Origin: a virus
Length of the DNA: 61,488 nt
IMG/VR virus record: IMGVR_UViG_3300024299_000013
Span: 1 to 61,488 of that record
Reading direction: 5' to 3' (one strand)
The position numbers and the translations under genes were made by a program. The notes below the pieces were generated by a model. It searched no databases, was not told where the DNA came from, and saw only the letters and a program-made list of their open reading frames with translations. Positions 21,901 through 28,533 of the stretch are shown here, piece after piece. The stretch's first letter is position 1, and every line of letters begins with the position of its first letter.

Positions 21901-22972
21901 AATTATCAATTCAATCAAGTTGCACGAGGTTCAAATTCCTATCTATGATAGAAATACGACTGGGACTGTAAATGAGGGCACTAAGACTATTCACGTTAGA
22001 GCAGGTGATTATGACGACAAGATTCACTTTATAGGTGATATCGATTCAAGACCTGAAGAGCAAGATGCTCCTTTCTACTACTCACGTGGTTTTAAAGGTT
22101 CTATTGATGATGTTTCTGTTAAATTGCTTGAAGAAAATTGGGCATTTATGTCTCAACCTGGTGGAGAAGCGTACATTAATAATACTGGAGAATTTGTTCA
22201 CACTTCGGGTACTGGAGAAAACAATCGAGGTATTGCTTATATTTCGTTCCCAGTTATTGAAGGGTCAAACTACAAAGTTTATATGAACGTTGACAGACCT
22301 ACTACTTCAATTGTTAAAATCGGTCCTGCACCAGATGACTCTCAATATGCATCATTTAACATCAATGAAGGAGAATTACAAGGTCAACGTGATTTTGTAT
22401 TTAGTGCTGCTTCAACTGGTGTTTGTTACTTGACGTTATCAACAGTATCTGCTGGATTTACTAATTGGGATAACGTTTCTGTTAAAACTATTCCTAATCT
22501 TTCTTCTGATGAGTATTTGTTACTTGCTCGTGGACTGAATGTATTTGGTATGCCGATTGGTGGTGAAGACCGTTGGAGACAACATAACATTGATACTGAG
22601 AATCAAGATTACACTGGACAAGTATTATCAGGTTTCAGAACTCTTGAATCGTTTGGTGAAAATGTTGTTGAACAATATTATGATGTTGCAATTCGTCAAG
22701 AAGAGCTTCTTGATAACCTTAAAATTGTTTGGTTATCTGATGCAGTTGGTTACGCAGACACTACTACAATTACTGTTGAAGGAACTGGATTCAAGTCTGG
22801 TATGATGTTGACTATTGGTGGTGTTGAACAAACGGTTACTGATGTTCATATTCCTACATTAATTACGTTTGTAGTTAATGGAACGACACCAACAGTTGCT
22901 TCTGATTTGGTTATTACTACTTTAACTGGCGACCAATATACAATGGTAGACGCGTTCACGAGAATAGAGTAA
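15941..22972 (+). CDS. Giant modular tail protein with two cupredoxin domains, HxH repeats and an IPT/TIG domain (2343 aa)
   Basis: Virion structural protein by context. Modules in order: an alpha-helical N-terminus (1-75); a cupredoxin-like domain (about 211-340) with a Cys motif in its front part; Gly-rich GxGY beta repeats (447-597); HxH repeats (630-807); a second Cys motif (about 1160-1210); a cupredoxin-like domain (1274-1384); two jelly-roll, carbohydrate-binding-like domains (about 1497-1637 and 1704-1784, the latter opening LIKNWNFDAV); HxH repeats (1786-1914); a third jelly-roll-like region (about 2060-2190); and a C-terminal IPT/TIG-type immunoglobulin fold (2260-2340). No signal peptide or membrane segment. 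It is probably a tail-fibre or baseplate-appendage protein. Domain calls are from motifs only. Confidence 0.7.
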   Translation: MSYQTYTLAELATIEQQKEDYIDSLNIKLSDPGLQVKDLALMLKSLEIMDNMEHMSSFKTFIVNIAARSAQFVSPTELIDNGGLATKYLSDNLVQNAGFESDAMEIELCKQSTFDSGIDLSSPWNNGIAYKFDTLVAEGTAIISSYSDGENDAVAWFDVNLKPNTQYKFSYDLIVNNVNWDLPWGGRNMVDIPSIDEAIFSETGGGPDSQQYVVSVIEDANMVRPTCDGVIAQWVDGGIDQMEADCLAASGTWVLGNVNDPNTHQHTIVPYHLEAREGDIIHFTNPSNNVLVHNAVSDDNVSFTSPDLNPGESWSWVVDGYHDLYFHCTFHPLEEGRMTTKTNHRYVYNVDHGLNPGDTIKIPVNYGTMEPIPNLSNSYDINIPMSNVCSSVGGAGDQTVVDSLYHDLSLNQLVTFQSGEIELDPDAAAPVSVEFSTDNEIQPAVASVNITAGSVYNITLINGGLYSEVPSLSIVGGGGYGATADIEFEGNITSITLDNDEVTGLPGGEGYITVPEVQISGGFPTTPATAVATIAGGKVTGITITNPGSGYKSSPTVILVGSGNQDAGGLPLDPTMSAVATATMEGTITSLTLTNGGLAYGSTGGVGAGERQWETYVVSAVTKGSERIDVFLDDVNAMGHVHTLTITTSQYDTIKTGTPTLIDTTADDSGHTHTCTFDWNPILNNGDGGLVLVGMTGTHTHNLDEYFEISGGTKIELVNFGHYHEVLITEADEATLKAGIITVTGENPDGTNAHDGSGVTITRTSDFGTSDPQHFHTVEFGCIDAANDLYVITAIDQHIHDFGRVWYPGSNLFGISQYDSSIDGGDDLNPTSISNPFTELSGFVKKRRGINSADHGLIPGQRIHYTNVYNGIHHGNTNYWVKNVIDKDNFVLTESTVYPLANAPGTTPTTFNVIEQYTVVSDLASYRFQVERDITNHIGSAYVEGVQLEWSRPNTVHSNQHGLTVGDVVQLPSGAQDYTPSEQPGAMNDHIVVALGDGYGPTENMEIVVDTQTTITLADPNASVVEGAQDTPWYWSWWDRTDVSYAPYQRDEAAYESFGGNDGTNGGFQLFRGGTYTFINNAWSTLAHTPPDAPIQMYMHAAGIKAIPGAGWDNLVQAGMLETGGNNCISMRANHGLTVVTGDHNEFVNTDEEPGQWIGNEPFPECASLGGWCEELDVDGWYYNGVDDRLACEALNPTEEIGLAQWRYSLFRGNFSKEFTWTIPEDFGLTGSDGQSGLGPFIAPGALNGSYNVEAYNGLYKFDKSGMIEGTNRTLNLYRGGTYRFYVNAVGHPFYFTTDDGSHFTPGTYFGEYTLGVTGTREEVGAGVQTEGDPTFLWDNDDSGVPKYAVVEITIAESAPDTLFYQCGWHGSMGGVINVIDVPVTEVGEDIIVYYHHGQDNMYTPLHIKDKIVVDNGTSTDYFQVQPEPENAFPVKGTQAQITGSGNLLTAAGLGVTPTVQVRNIELGTEQWVDEVVMNKGVGSESFVVSNNFTGNAKFYISTKAGERTNFTLSNVSFTESPWSESGSFQVEAGTAFTTDALVGGTLEQIVTGSVVAGEEYEISYEVLESFVDAGGFATGTIQVKLIGDTTAEGAINTVSGIYSETLVAPVNTTKMIIVATGVGKLDNISLRERVTGQNAWFFGEGWDTINGEAMADGTVQSLSEISQTVPFESGKLYEIKYSLDNLDPEGDGSQGRLQLALGSNPYNLIKNWNFDAVNAGAINWTSTGSSITLDNGKMNFIDSVDEVLTYTFAENLNNGAQYEVIMNVESVSGTIHNFRVYGGASHDHTFELTQSEYDFLKFNEGATLTTIQTDTNHANLYEHTFTVVYDSSLENVLFTISGGDSDHTHTYTCSFDTYNSIISGNIDKLDMSNLTQTDTTHEHGIIIKHSDLGFVLTSDNNIDHVHTTVYNDSSDSGMRIQTYTFWENHDDVEETNLVTVTSDIEISLGTGANAVTTDSINTVGSHIIPITGTIGNTASIKVNGTGIINSIKLHEVQIPIYDRNTTGTVNEGTKTIHVRAGDYDDKIHFIGDIDSRPEEQDAPFYYSRGFKGSIDDVSVKLLEENWAFMSQPGGEAYINNTGEFVHTSGTGENNRGIAYISFPVIEGSNYKVYMNVDRPTTSIVKIGPAPDDSQYASFNINEGELQGQRDFVFSAASTGVCYLTLSTVSAGFTNWDNVSVKTIPNLSSDEYLLLARGLNVFGMPIGGEDRWRQHNIDTENQDYTGQVLSGFRTLESFGENVVEQYYDVAIRQEELLDNLKIVWLSDAVGYADTTTITVEGTGFKSGMMLTIGGVEQTVTDVHIPTLITFVVNGTTPTVASDLVITTLTGDQYTMVDAFTRIE
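16572..16960 (+). other. Cupredoxin-like domain A with complete type-1 copper ligand set
   Basis: Residues about 211-340 of the 2343-aa protein. His293 (in LVHNAV), Cys328, His331 and Met338 (in HCTFHPLEEGRM) give C-x2-H-x6-M after an upstream His, the blue-copper arrangement. The strand EGDIIHFTN and the turn NPGESWSW are also plastocyanin/pseudoazurin-like. A Cys-rich insert lies between its first and second strands. Confidence 0.75.
17845..18360 (+). repeat. HxH repeats in the 2343-aa protein, first block
   Basis: Two units: GHVHTLTIT ... GHTHTCTFDW ... THTHN, and GHYHEVLIT ... QHFHTVEFG ... QHIHDFG. They show the same order as units in the 2353-aa protein: first pair, a helix-like region, second pair on a strand, third pair. 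Confidence 0.7.
19762..20090 (+). other. Cupredoxin-like domain B with complete type-1 copper ligand set
   Basis: Residues about 1274-1384. RGGTYRFYVNAVGHPFYF provides the first ligand, His1292. YQCGWHGSMGGVINV provides Cys1367, His1370 and Met1373 (C-x2-H-x2-M). Domains of this design are known as inserts in large structural proteins of marine phages; copper binding by them is unproven as far as I know. Confidence 0.75.
21290..21680 (+). repeat. HxH repeats in the 2343-aa protein, second block
   Basis: SHDHTFELTQSEYDFL, then HANLYEHTFTVVYD, then DHTHTYTCSF, followed by a half unit with THEHG and DHVHT. The first unit closely parallels the propeller insert of the 2353-aa protein (SHGHTFSLTG and HAEFYTHLFTVLW). 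Confidence 0.7.
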
Positions 22973-22980
22973 GAAATATT

Positions 22981-23002
22981 TAAGAGAAGTAAAATTCTCT
23001 TA
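22981..23002. terminator. 8-bp perfect hairpin after the 2343-aa gene
   Basis: TAAGAGAA (22981-22988) and TTCTCTTA (22995-23002) with a 6-base loop, followed by an AT-rich stretch. It lies just before a cluster of late promoter boxes. Possible weak terminator. Confidence 0.4.
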
Positions 23003-23003
23003 T

Positions 23004-23041
23004 TATAAATAAAAGGTAAGTATTGTTTATAAATATAAATA
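23004..23041 (+). promoter_or_regulatory. Late promoter cluster before the 1159-aa fibre gene
   Basis: TATAAATA at 23004-23011, 23028-23035 and 23034-23041 (the last two overlap by two bases). They lie 43-80 bp upstream of the start codon at 23084. Confidence 0.7.
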
Positions 23042-23083
23042 ATACTATAATAAATTGATTTTTAAGATTTTAGGAGACACTAA

Positions 23084-26000
23084 ATGTCTATTACATTAGA
23101 TACAATCACCCATGCGGTCAATCCGTTTAATGATATTCCAAATATCACTTTCGATCCTATTGACATTGGCGAATATGCTAATGAGGTAGAAATTTATACA
23201 AATACTCCTGCAGTAATGATACCAACCAAATTGAATGCTATGGCATCTTCAATGAAAACTTGGTTGAATTCAAACATTGCAACTCCATTAGAAGCACAAC
23301 AAAATACGTTTAAAGACGAAGTTGTTGTTCGTACTAATGAAGCAATGAATGCTGTTGAAACTTATATCAACAACGAAGTTAAAGAATTCGTTAATGATAT
23401 CTTCATTCCTTGGGCTAATAACTCTGGCGTGATTCTTTCTGATAATGCAAACTTACTTGAAACTAATATTTCAGTCACATTATCACAATTGATGACCGAT
23501 TACACGGTTCACGTTCAAGCACAAGATGCTATTATTACTCAAGCGCTTGCCGATTTACAAGCAAATCTTGCAAATTATACGACTGGTGCTACTGATTCCG
23601 GTTATTCTGTACATCAAACAAATCAACTAGTTGCTGAATTGTTAATGACGAAGAATATTTCGTTTGAAGTCGGTTACAAATATAACGATGCCGATTTAGT
23701 TACATACTTTAAAGAAGGTGATTTTACTACTCATCACATTTTATATAATAAAGATAATCAAGTAGTATCTTATGGAGAAGAACTAGAAATTTCAGGAGAG
23801 GTTCGTCCTTTCGTAAATCATCAAATTCTTACTTATGATGCAGCAGGACTTAAAACTGGAATTGAACAAATTAAGGCATATCACTTTTTCGTTAATACAG
23901 ACTCGAGTGAACAAAAATCATTTAGAGTAACTGGTCACGAGGTTAATGGTGACGCTGCAACAGATTTAACTATCTTAAATAACACATCTATTCCTGATAT
24001 TGACAACCCTGTTATAACATTAACAAGAGGAACACAATATGCTATGATATTTGATGGTTTATTGGATGGAGATTTTATAACAATTCAGGATATAGATAAC
24101 AATTTATATTCGGAAGGGGTTCTCGGGCAATATTCAGAAAATGAAGGAACTGTTTTATTCAAGCCATACTCATCGTATTGTCATGATGGTATTTCAACAA
24201 ATATTGGACATGGTGTACCTTCTTCTAATGGTGCGTCGTATGTAGACGGATCCGGATCAAACCCATTCGACACTCCAGTGAAGTGTGAACAGTATTTTAA
24301 TTCTACAGTTTCTATTCTTGACGACTTTACTCGTTCATATGAACACAGTTTACCTGGAGAATCTTACGATTCTGCATTATCTGACGGTATGATTTATAAT
24401 GTATTTATTTCCGACGATTCTGGTTTCATTGACACATACGCATACACAATTGACCATAATAGTAAGTTGGGTACTGGTGCTGTATGTTCTGCTGTTTATG
24501 ATAACGGTTGTTCTGATATTACAATCACGGACGGTGGTAAAGGGTATTCTGATAAAGCATTTACTCGCATTGTAGATACTTCAACAGGTGCTGGTGCGGA
24601 GTGTACGATTGTTGTTGGTGACGGAACTATTTCTAACATTGAGATGACAGAGCAGGGTGCAGGTTATGTTGGTTATTGGTCGGTGGAATTGCCTGATATT
24701 GGTGGTGCTTCTGCGCATACTCATACTGTTGAATTAACTCAATCTGAAGTAGATACAATCAAAGGTGACGAATCGACTGATGGAGTTTCAATTGTTAAAA
24801 CAACAGTTGATTCGGGACACACTCATGACGTTACTGTTATTTGGAACAATTTCATTCAAATGTTTATGTTTGAACAATTAGCAGATACCACATATGCTAC
24901 TGGTGCTCACGACCACGGGCCAGTTTCTTCAGGAATTGCAGTGAATCCTAGCATTCCTGTGATAATCACAGGAGATGGATCTGGTGCGGTTGCACATGTG
25001 GTATTATCTTCAGACCCTGAATTAGAAGGTGCTAATGTGGATAAAATTGTTGTTACAGATGGTGGTATTGGATATAGTTCTGCGTCGGTTTCAATTTCGG
25101 GAGGAGGTGCAACAACTGTTGCGACTGCTGAATCGGTCATTGTTGGTGGAGTAATTGCTTCAATTAATGTTTCTACAGCAGGTGCAGGATATACTACAAC
25201 AACTCCAAGTACAATACAAGTACAACTTCAAAATAATCAATTTGTACCTTCGCAGATTTCTGCTAAAGTTGGTGATACTATTGAGTTTACTAATACAGAT
25301 TTACAAGGACACGATGTTGAGCATGAAGGTGGAGCATTTAAATCTCCAAACATCCCTCAATCTGGAGTTTGGTCTTACGTTATTACAAAAGACACACAAA
25401 TTACAGACACATATTCATTACTTGGTAATGGTATGGCAACAACAGCAACATTATCTGTAAGAAATTCAGAAGTATTGGTTGATGTTATTTCAAATACTGG
25501 TGGTGGTTGTAGAGCTAAAGGAACTATCGACGCCGGAGGCACGTTGATTAACGTTGCTATCGAAGATAGAGGTGAAGGTTATACCAATACAGATAGTGTA
25601 CGTATCCTAGACGTTTCTGGTGCAGGAGAAGGTGCATACGGTACTCCTAATATTAAACGTAACTTAGGTGTTGTGTCTGTCGTGAATGGTGGTGTGGGAT
25701 ATTCGCCTACAGATAAGATAATTGTAGTAGATCCAACAGCAAATAATGGTGCATTTGGTTCTGGTGCTACTGCGTCTATTACTGGCCTTGCTGCATTGAC
25801 TGGAGAGATTACTGAAATAACAGTTATTACATCAGGAACAGGATATACAGATATTGAGTTTGTGATTGTTTCTGAAACTGGTTCTGGTGCTATATTAGAA
25901 GCCGATATGAATACATATGTTGAATCGATCACAATGTCAGGACGAGGAACTGGATACACTAACCCAACTGCTATTATGGTCGAACCGATCGGTTCATGGG

Positions 26001-26563
26001 GTAACACTAAAACGTTCGGAGGTAGATTCGAATCTACGGCAAGTCTTAACGATGGTATTGGAGCAATTACTATTATTGACGATTGGTCTGACTATGTTGA
26101 CGGAGATCAGCGTGTTACTATTGTTGACATTGATCCAAACCCAACTGGGTTTGGTGCTACTGCTACTGCTACATTAAATGCTCAGGGTGCAGTATCTTCA
26201 ATCTCTATTACAGATTCTGGTTCTGCATATAAGCAACCACGAGTAACTATTGATGGACCTGTGTTATATACAGGTTCTGCGATTAATAATGTAAATACAG
26301 ATTTGTCTTTATATGGACCAAATGGTAATTCAGACGACTCTCCGTTCAGTGCATTGTCTACATCAGGAACCAACTTTAAAAACGGCATTATGATTCAATT
26401 TGCCAACCCTAACGGACATACATTAAATGACTCTTGGGAGTTTAAACTCCAATCTTGGAAGAAAGGTACACCAGAATCGTTACAATATAAGACATATCAA
26501 CACAATAATGCAGAATTCAATACGGCAGGTGTGATTACTCTTATAGACGCATGGGAAATATAA
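23084..26563 (+). CDS. Modular tail fibre-like protein with GxGY repeats, an HxH unit and a degenerate cupredoxin (1159 aa)
   Basis: Virion protein by context. Residues 1-200 are helical and coiled-coil-like, as in a fibre shaft or attachment region. From about residue 479 to 1060 there are at least eight copies of a beta repeat built around TxxGxGY, known from phage fibres and bacterial adhesins. These are interrupted by one HxH unit (about 541-615, HTHTVELTQSEVDTI ... GHTHDVTVIW ... GAHDHG) and a plastocyanin-like domain (about 708-794). The start follows TTAGGAG. The gene has its own late promoters, so it may be dosed separately from the upstream giant gene. It shares three module types with the 2343-aa protein, which suggests recombination between the two. 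Confidence 0.7.
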   Translation: MSITLDTITHAVNPFNDIPNITFDPIDIGEYANEVEIYTNTPAVMIPTKLNAMASSMKTWLNSNIATPLEAQQNTFKDEVVVRTNEAMNAVETYINNEVKEFVNDIFIPWANNSGVILSDNANLLETNISVTLSQLMTDYTVHVQAQDAIITQALADLQANLANYTTGATDSGYSVHQTNQLVAELLMTKNISFEVGYKYNDADLVTYFKEGDFTTHHILYNKDNQVVSYGEELEISGEVRPFVNHQILTYDAAGLKTGIEQIKAYHFFVNTDSSEQKSFRVTGHEVNGDAATDLTILNNTSIPDIDNPVITLTRGTQYAMIFDGLLDGDFITIQDIDNNLYSEGVLGQYSENEGTVLFKPYSSYCHDGISTNIGHGVPSSNGASYVDGSGSNPFDTPVKCEQYFNSTVSILDDFTRSYEHSLPGESYDSALSDGMIYNVFISDDSGFIDTYAYTIDHNSKLGTGAVCSAVYDNGCSDITITDGGKGYSDKAFTRIVDTSTGAGAECTIVVGDGTISNIEMTEQGAGYVGYWSVELPDIGGASAHTHTVELTQSEVDTIKGDESTDGVSIVKTTVDSGHTHDVTVIWNNFIQMFMFEQLADTTYATGAHDHGPVSSGIAVNPSIPVIITGDGSGAVAHVVLSSDPELEGANVDKIVVTDGGIGYSSASVSISGGGATTVATAESVIVGGVIASINVSTAGAGYTTTTPSTIQVQLQNNQFVPSQISAKVGDTIEFTNTDLQGHDVEHEGGAFKSPNIPQSGVWSYVITKDTQITDTYSLLGNGMATTATLSVRNSEVLVDVISNTGGGCRAKGTIDAGGTLINVAIEDRGEGYTNTDSVRILDVSGAGEGAYGTPNIKRNLGVVSVVNGGVGYSPTDKIIVVDPTANNGAFGSGATASITGLAALTGEITEITVITSGTGYTDIEFVIVSETGSGAILEADMNTYVESITMSGRGTGYTNPTAIMVEPIGSWGNTKTFGGRFESTASLNDGIGAITIIDDWSDYVDGDQRVTIVDIDPNPTGFGATATATLNAQGAVSSISITDSGSAYKQPRVTIDGPVLYTGSAINNVNTDLSLYGPNGNSDDSPFSALSTSGTNFKNGIMIQFANPNGHTLNDSWEFKLQSWKKGTPESLQYKTYQHNNAEFNTAGVITLIDAWEI
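24705..24925 (+). repeat. HxH repeat in the 1159-aa protein
   Basis: One unit with all three histidine pairs: AHTHTVELTQSE, GHTHDVTVIW and AHDHG. The sequence LTQSE is shared with the unit at 21290. Confidence 0.7.
25205..25465 (+). other. Cupredoxin-like domain C, copper site incomplete
   Basis: Residues about 708-794 of the 1159-aa protein. The fold signature is strong (AKVGDTIEFTN, then GHDVEHEGGAFKSPN), with His743 at the first ligand place. The Cys-His pair is missing: the corresponding stretch reads DTYSLLGNGM, with Tyr where Cys is expected. It probably does not bind type-1 copper. Confidence 0.6.
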
Positions 26564-26613
26564 GGTCAATATATTATGAAAATTATAACTAACATATTAT
26601 TAAGGAAATAACA

Positions 26614-27672
26614 ATGGATATTTTAACACTTGGAAAAATTAGTCAAGTTAAGAGGGACACCGATAAGAAGATTGCCGATCTGGATGAAGTCGTATCAAGT
26701 GCTCTTGTTGCAACTACAGAAAATGTGGATCAGAACATTGCTCTTGCGGTTTGCAATCTTAACACAGCTTTATCAGCCACAGAAACAACTTTGACTGAAA
26801 ATATGAACACACTTGATACTAATTTGTCGACCGATATGACAAATTTATCATCAAGCACGGCGTCGTCATTGACTGGATTAACTGCTACTATTTCGGATTG
26901 TATGACATGTGTTAATTGCGACGTGTGTACTGCGATAGATGCAAATACAGGATCTAATTATGGAGTTGAGTGGCTAACACAATTTAACTATTGTGGTGGT
27001 GACCTTAATCGTAGAACTTGTGGTGTGTCATGTAACTGGACAGTTCCTGCTGGTGTGACTAAAGCTGTATTTGAACTTTGGGGTGCAGGTGGTCAGGGAT
27101 CAGGTTCGTGTTCTACTAGTTGTTGTATGACTTATGTTGGAGCTCAGGGTGGGTATTATAACAACTCAGGAACAGTAAACGTTTCTCCTGGTTGGACATA
27201 CCAAATTTGTGCAGGTGGAAGCAGATGTTGTCAACAATGTTGTCGTTGTGGTTGTCACGGTTGTCGTTCATGTGTGGCTGGTTGTAATATCTCTATGTGT
27301 GCAATGGGTGGTCATGGTGGTTGTACTTGTGGTTCGTGGAGAGACTACTGCGACTCAAGACCTCAGTGTATTATATGCGCTAAGTCTGGTGGTGGTTGTT
27401 TTACTACTTACTCACATCAAGGTGTTATGGAGAGAGGAGATTCATGTTGTCATTGTACTAGTGTTAAAAACAATCCAACCGCTGCGCCTATGATGGGTGG
27501 TGGTGTTGGCCAAGCATTAAATACTTGCTGGAGAAGACATGGTTGTGCGTGTATTTGTGGGTTTGTTCCTACGGCACACGGTGGTATGAGTGGTATGACT
27601 ACATATTGCGGAAACTGTACACAATATGGTGCCCCAGGCGGACCAGGTGTTGTTAAAATCACTTACTCGTAA
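26614..27672 (+). CDS. Cysteine- and glycine-rich adhesin-like tail protein (352 aa, 37 Cys)
   Basis: Probable receptor-contacting tail protein. Residues 1-95 are helical with a repeating Thr/Leu/Asn pattern, probably a trimeric coiled coil. After a Cys cluster (DCMTCVNCDVC) comes a Gly-rich domain opening with WTVPAGVTKAVFELWGAGG and ending GAPGGPGVVKITYS, the usual frame of Gly-rich phage fibre-tip domains. By count it has 37 Cys in 352 residues, in clusters such as CCQQCCRCGC, plus scattered His. Cytosolic reduction, metal binding or disulfides formed after release are all possible; nothing here decides. A good AAGGA ribosome site precedes it and a chaperone-like gene follows 15 bp later. 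Confidence 0.7.
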   Translation: MDILTLGKISQVKRDTDKKIADLDEVVSSALVATTENVDQNIALAVCNLNTALSATETTLTENMNTLDTNLSTDMTNLSSSTASSLTGLTATISDCMTCVNCDVCTAIDANTGSNYGVEWLTQFNYCGGDLNRRTCGVSCNWTVPAGVTKAVFELWGAGGQGSGSCSTSCCMTYVGAQGGYYNNSGTVNVSPGWTYQICAGGSRCCQQCCRCGCHGCRSCVAGCNISMCAMGGHGGCTCGSWRDYCDSRPQCIICAKSGGGCFTTYSHQGVMERGDSCCHCTSVKNNPTAAPMMGGGVGQALNTCWRRHGCACICGFVPTAHGGMSGMTTYCGNCTQYGAPGGPGVVKITYS

Positions 27673-27687
27673 TTAGGAGAAATAAAA

Positions 27688-28401
27688 ATGTCAATTATTA
27701 ATATACAATTCGATTTAAAAATACCTACGGGGTGGTTAGTTGATCCAGAGGCTTCTGTAGAGAATTTTACAGAAACTTTGAGTGTAACTTACCGAGGCGA
27801 CGACACGTGTTATGTTGCAGTAGACGAAAACGGAGACGCTCCATATGGTTTTGGAGCAGTTTCTGAAAAAGAAATGAATGATGGTCCTCCTGAACAAGGT
27901 GAGGGGTACGAATGGTTAGAAATCAACTGCGAAGAGAACCCTATTTTTTGTTCGTTGCATGCAGATTTAGACCCAGCATTAAACATAGAAGAAGGTGGAA
28001 ACCCAGAACCTGTGATGTTGGATATCGATGTTACTGTTGGTTATGAAGGATATCCTTCATTATCGTATAATAGTTTATTCGAAGCAAGTGATTTTTATAG
28101 AACTTCTCAAATAAACATTATATCCAATGAACCATTTTTAGTTCCATATACATCTATTACTAATTTATTTGGTTCAGATTGTACAGGAGTAACGTGGGAC
28201 ATAATCCGAGAAGAGCGCGATGAAAGGTTGTTAGAATCTGATAAATACCTTGCGGACGATATGCCCCAAGAACTGAAAGACGAGGTTATTTTATATAGAA
28301 AAAGGTTACGTGAAATGCCGACTATTTTAGCAGACGTTCCTGAACATCTTGCGTATGACATGATGCCAGATAAACCAAGTTTTATGGTACTTGCTAGATA
28401 A
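27688..28401 (+). CDS. Tail-fibre protein with tail-assembly-chaperone-like C-terminus (237 aa)
   Basis: The C-terminal 75 residues (WDIIREERDERLLESDKYLA, then a DEVILYRKRLREMP block) resemble the conserved end of phage tail assembly chaperones of the Tfa / tail_APC type, where an R..RL..SD segment is followed by YR..LR..P. The N-terminal 150 residues are beta-rich and not recognised. The order adhesin then chaperone is usual in phages, so it may fold or mature the Cys/Gly-rich protein just upstream. It starts after TTAGGAG and is the last gene before a strong terminator. It could instead be a fibre component. Confidence 0.55.
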   Translation: MSIINIQFDLKIPTGWLVDPEASVENFTETLSVTYRGDDTCYVAVDENGDAPYGFGAVSEKEMNDGPPEQGEGYEWLEINCEENPIFCSLHADLDPALNIEEGGNPEPVMLDIDVTVGYEGYPSLSYNSLFEASDFYRTSQINIISNEPFLVPYTSITNLFGSDCTGVTWDIIREERDERLLESDKYLADDMPQELKDEVILYRKRLREMPTILADVPEHLAYDMMPDKPSFMVLAR

Positions 28402-28412
28402 ACCTTAATTAT

Positions 28413-28439
28413 AAAACCCCCTTAATTGGGGGTTTTTTT
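28413..28439 (+). terminator. Rho-independent terminator ending the tail-fibre block
   Basis: A-rich lead, CCCCC, loop TTAATT, GGGGG and a run of seven T. The core is the same as at 47368-47392. Confidence 0.9.
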
Positions 28440-28442
28440 CGT

Positions 28443-28450
28443 TATAAATA
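28443..28450 (+). promoter_or_regulatory. Late promoter box before the GT9 gene
   Basis: Exact TATAAATA directly after the terminator and 15 bp before the -35 of an early-type promoter, so the sugar cassette could be transcribed both early and late. Confidence 0.65.
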
Positions 28451-28464
28451 ATTTTAGAAAAAGG

Positions 28465-28493
28465 TTGACTTTTACATAAAAGTAGGGTATAAT
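28465..28493 (+). promoter_or_regulatory. Sigma70-type promoter of the GT9 gene
   Basis: TTGACT (28465-28470), 17-bp spacer, TATAAT (28488-28493), with GGG just before the -10. It is about 40 bp upstream of the GT9 start. Confidence 0.85.
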
Positions 28494-28533
28494 AACTCTA
28501 TTATGATTATATTATTTACAGGTGAGGTGAAAT

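Noticed and set aside
26614-27672. Metallothionein or zinc-finger protein as identity of the Cys-rich gene
   Set aside because: The coiled-coil start, WTVPAGVTK opening and GGPGVVKITYS end show a Gly-rich tail adhesin; Cys spacing does not match a metallothionein or a regular finger.
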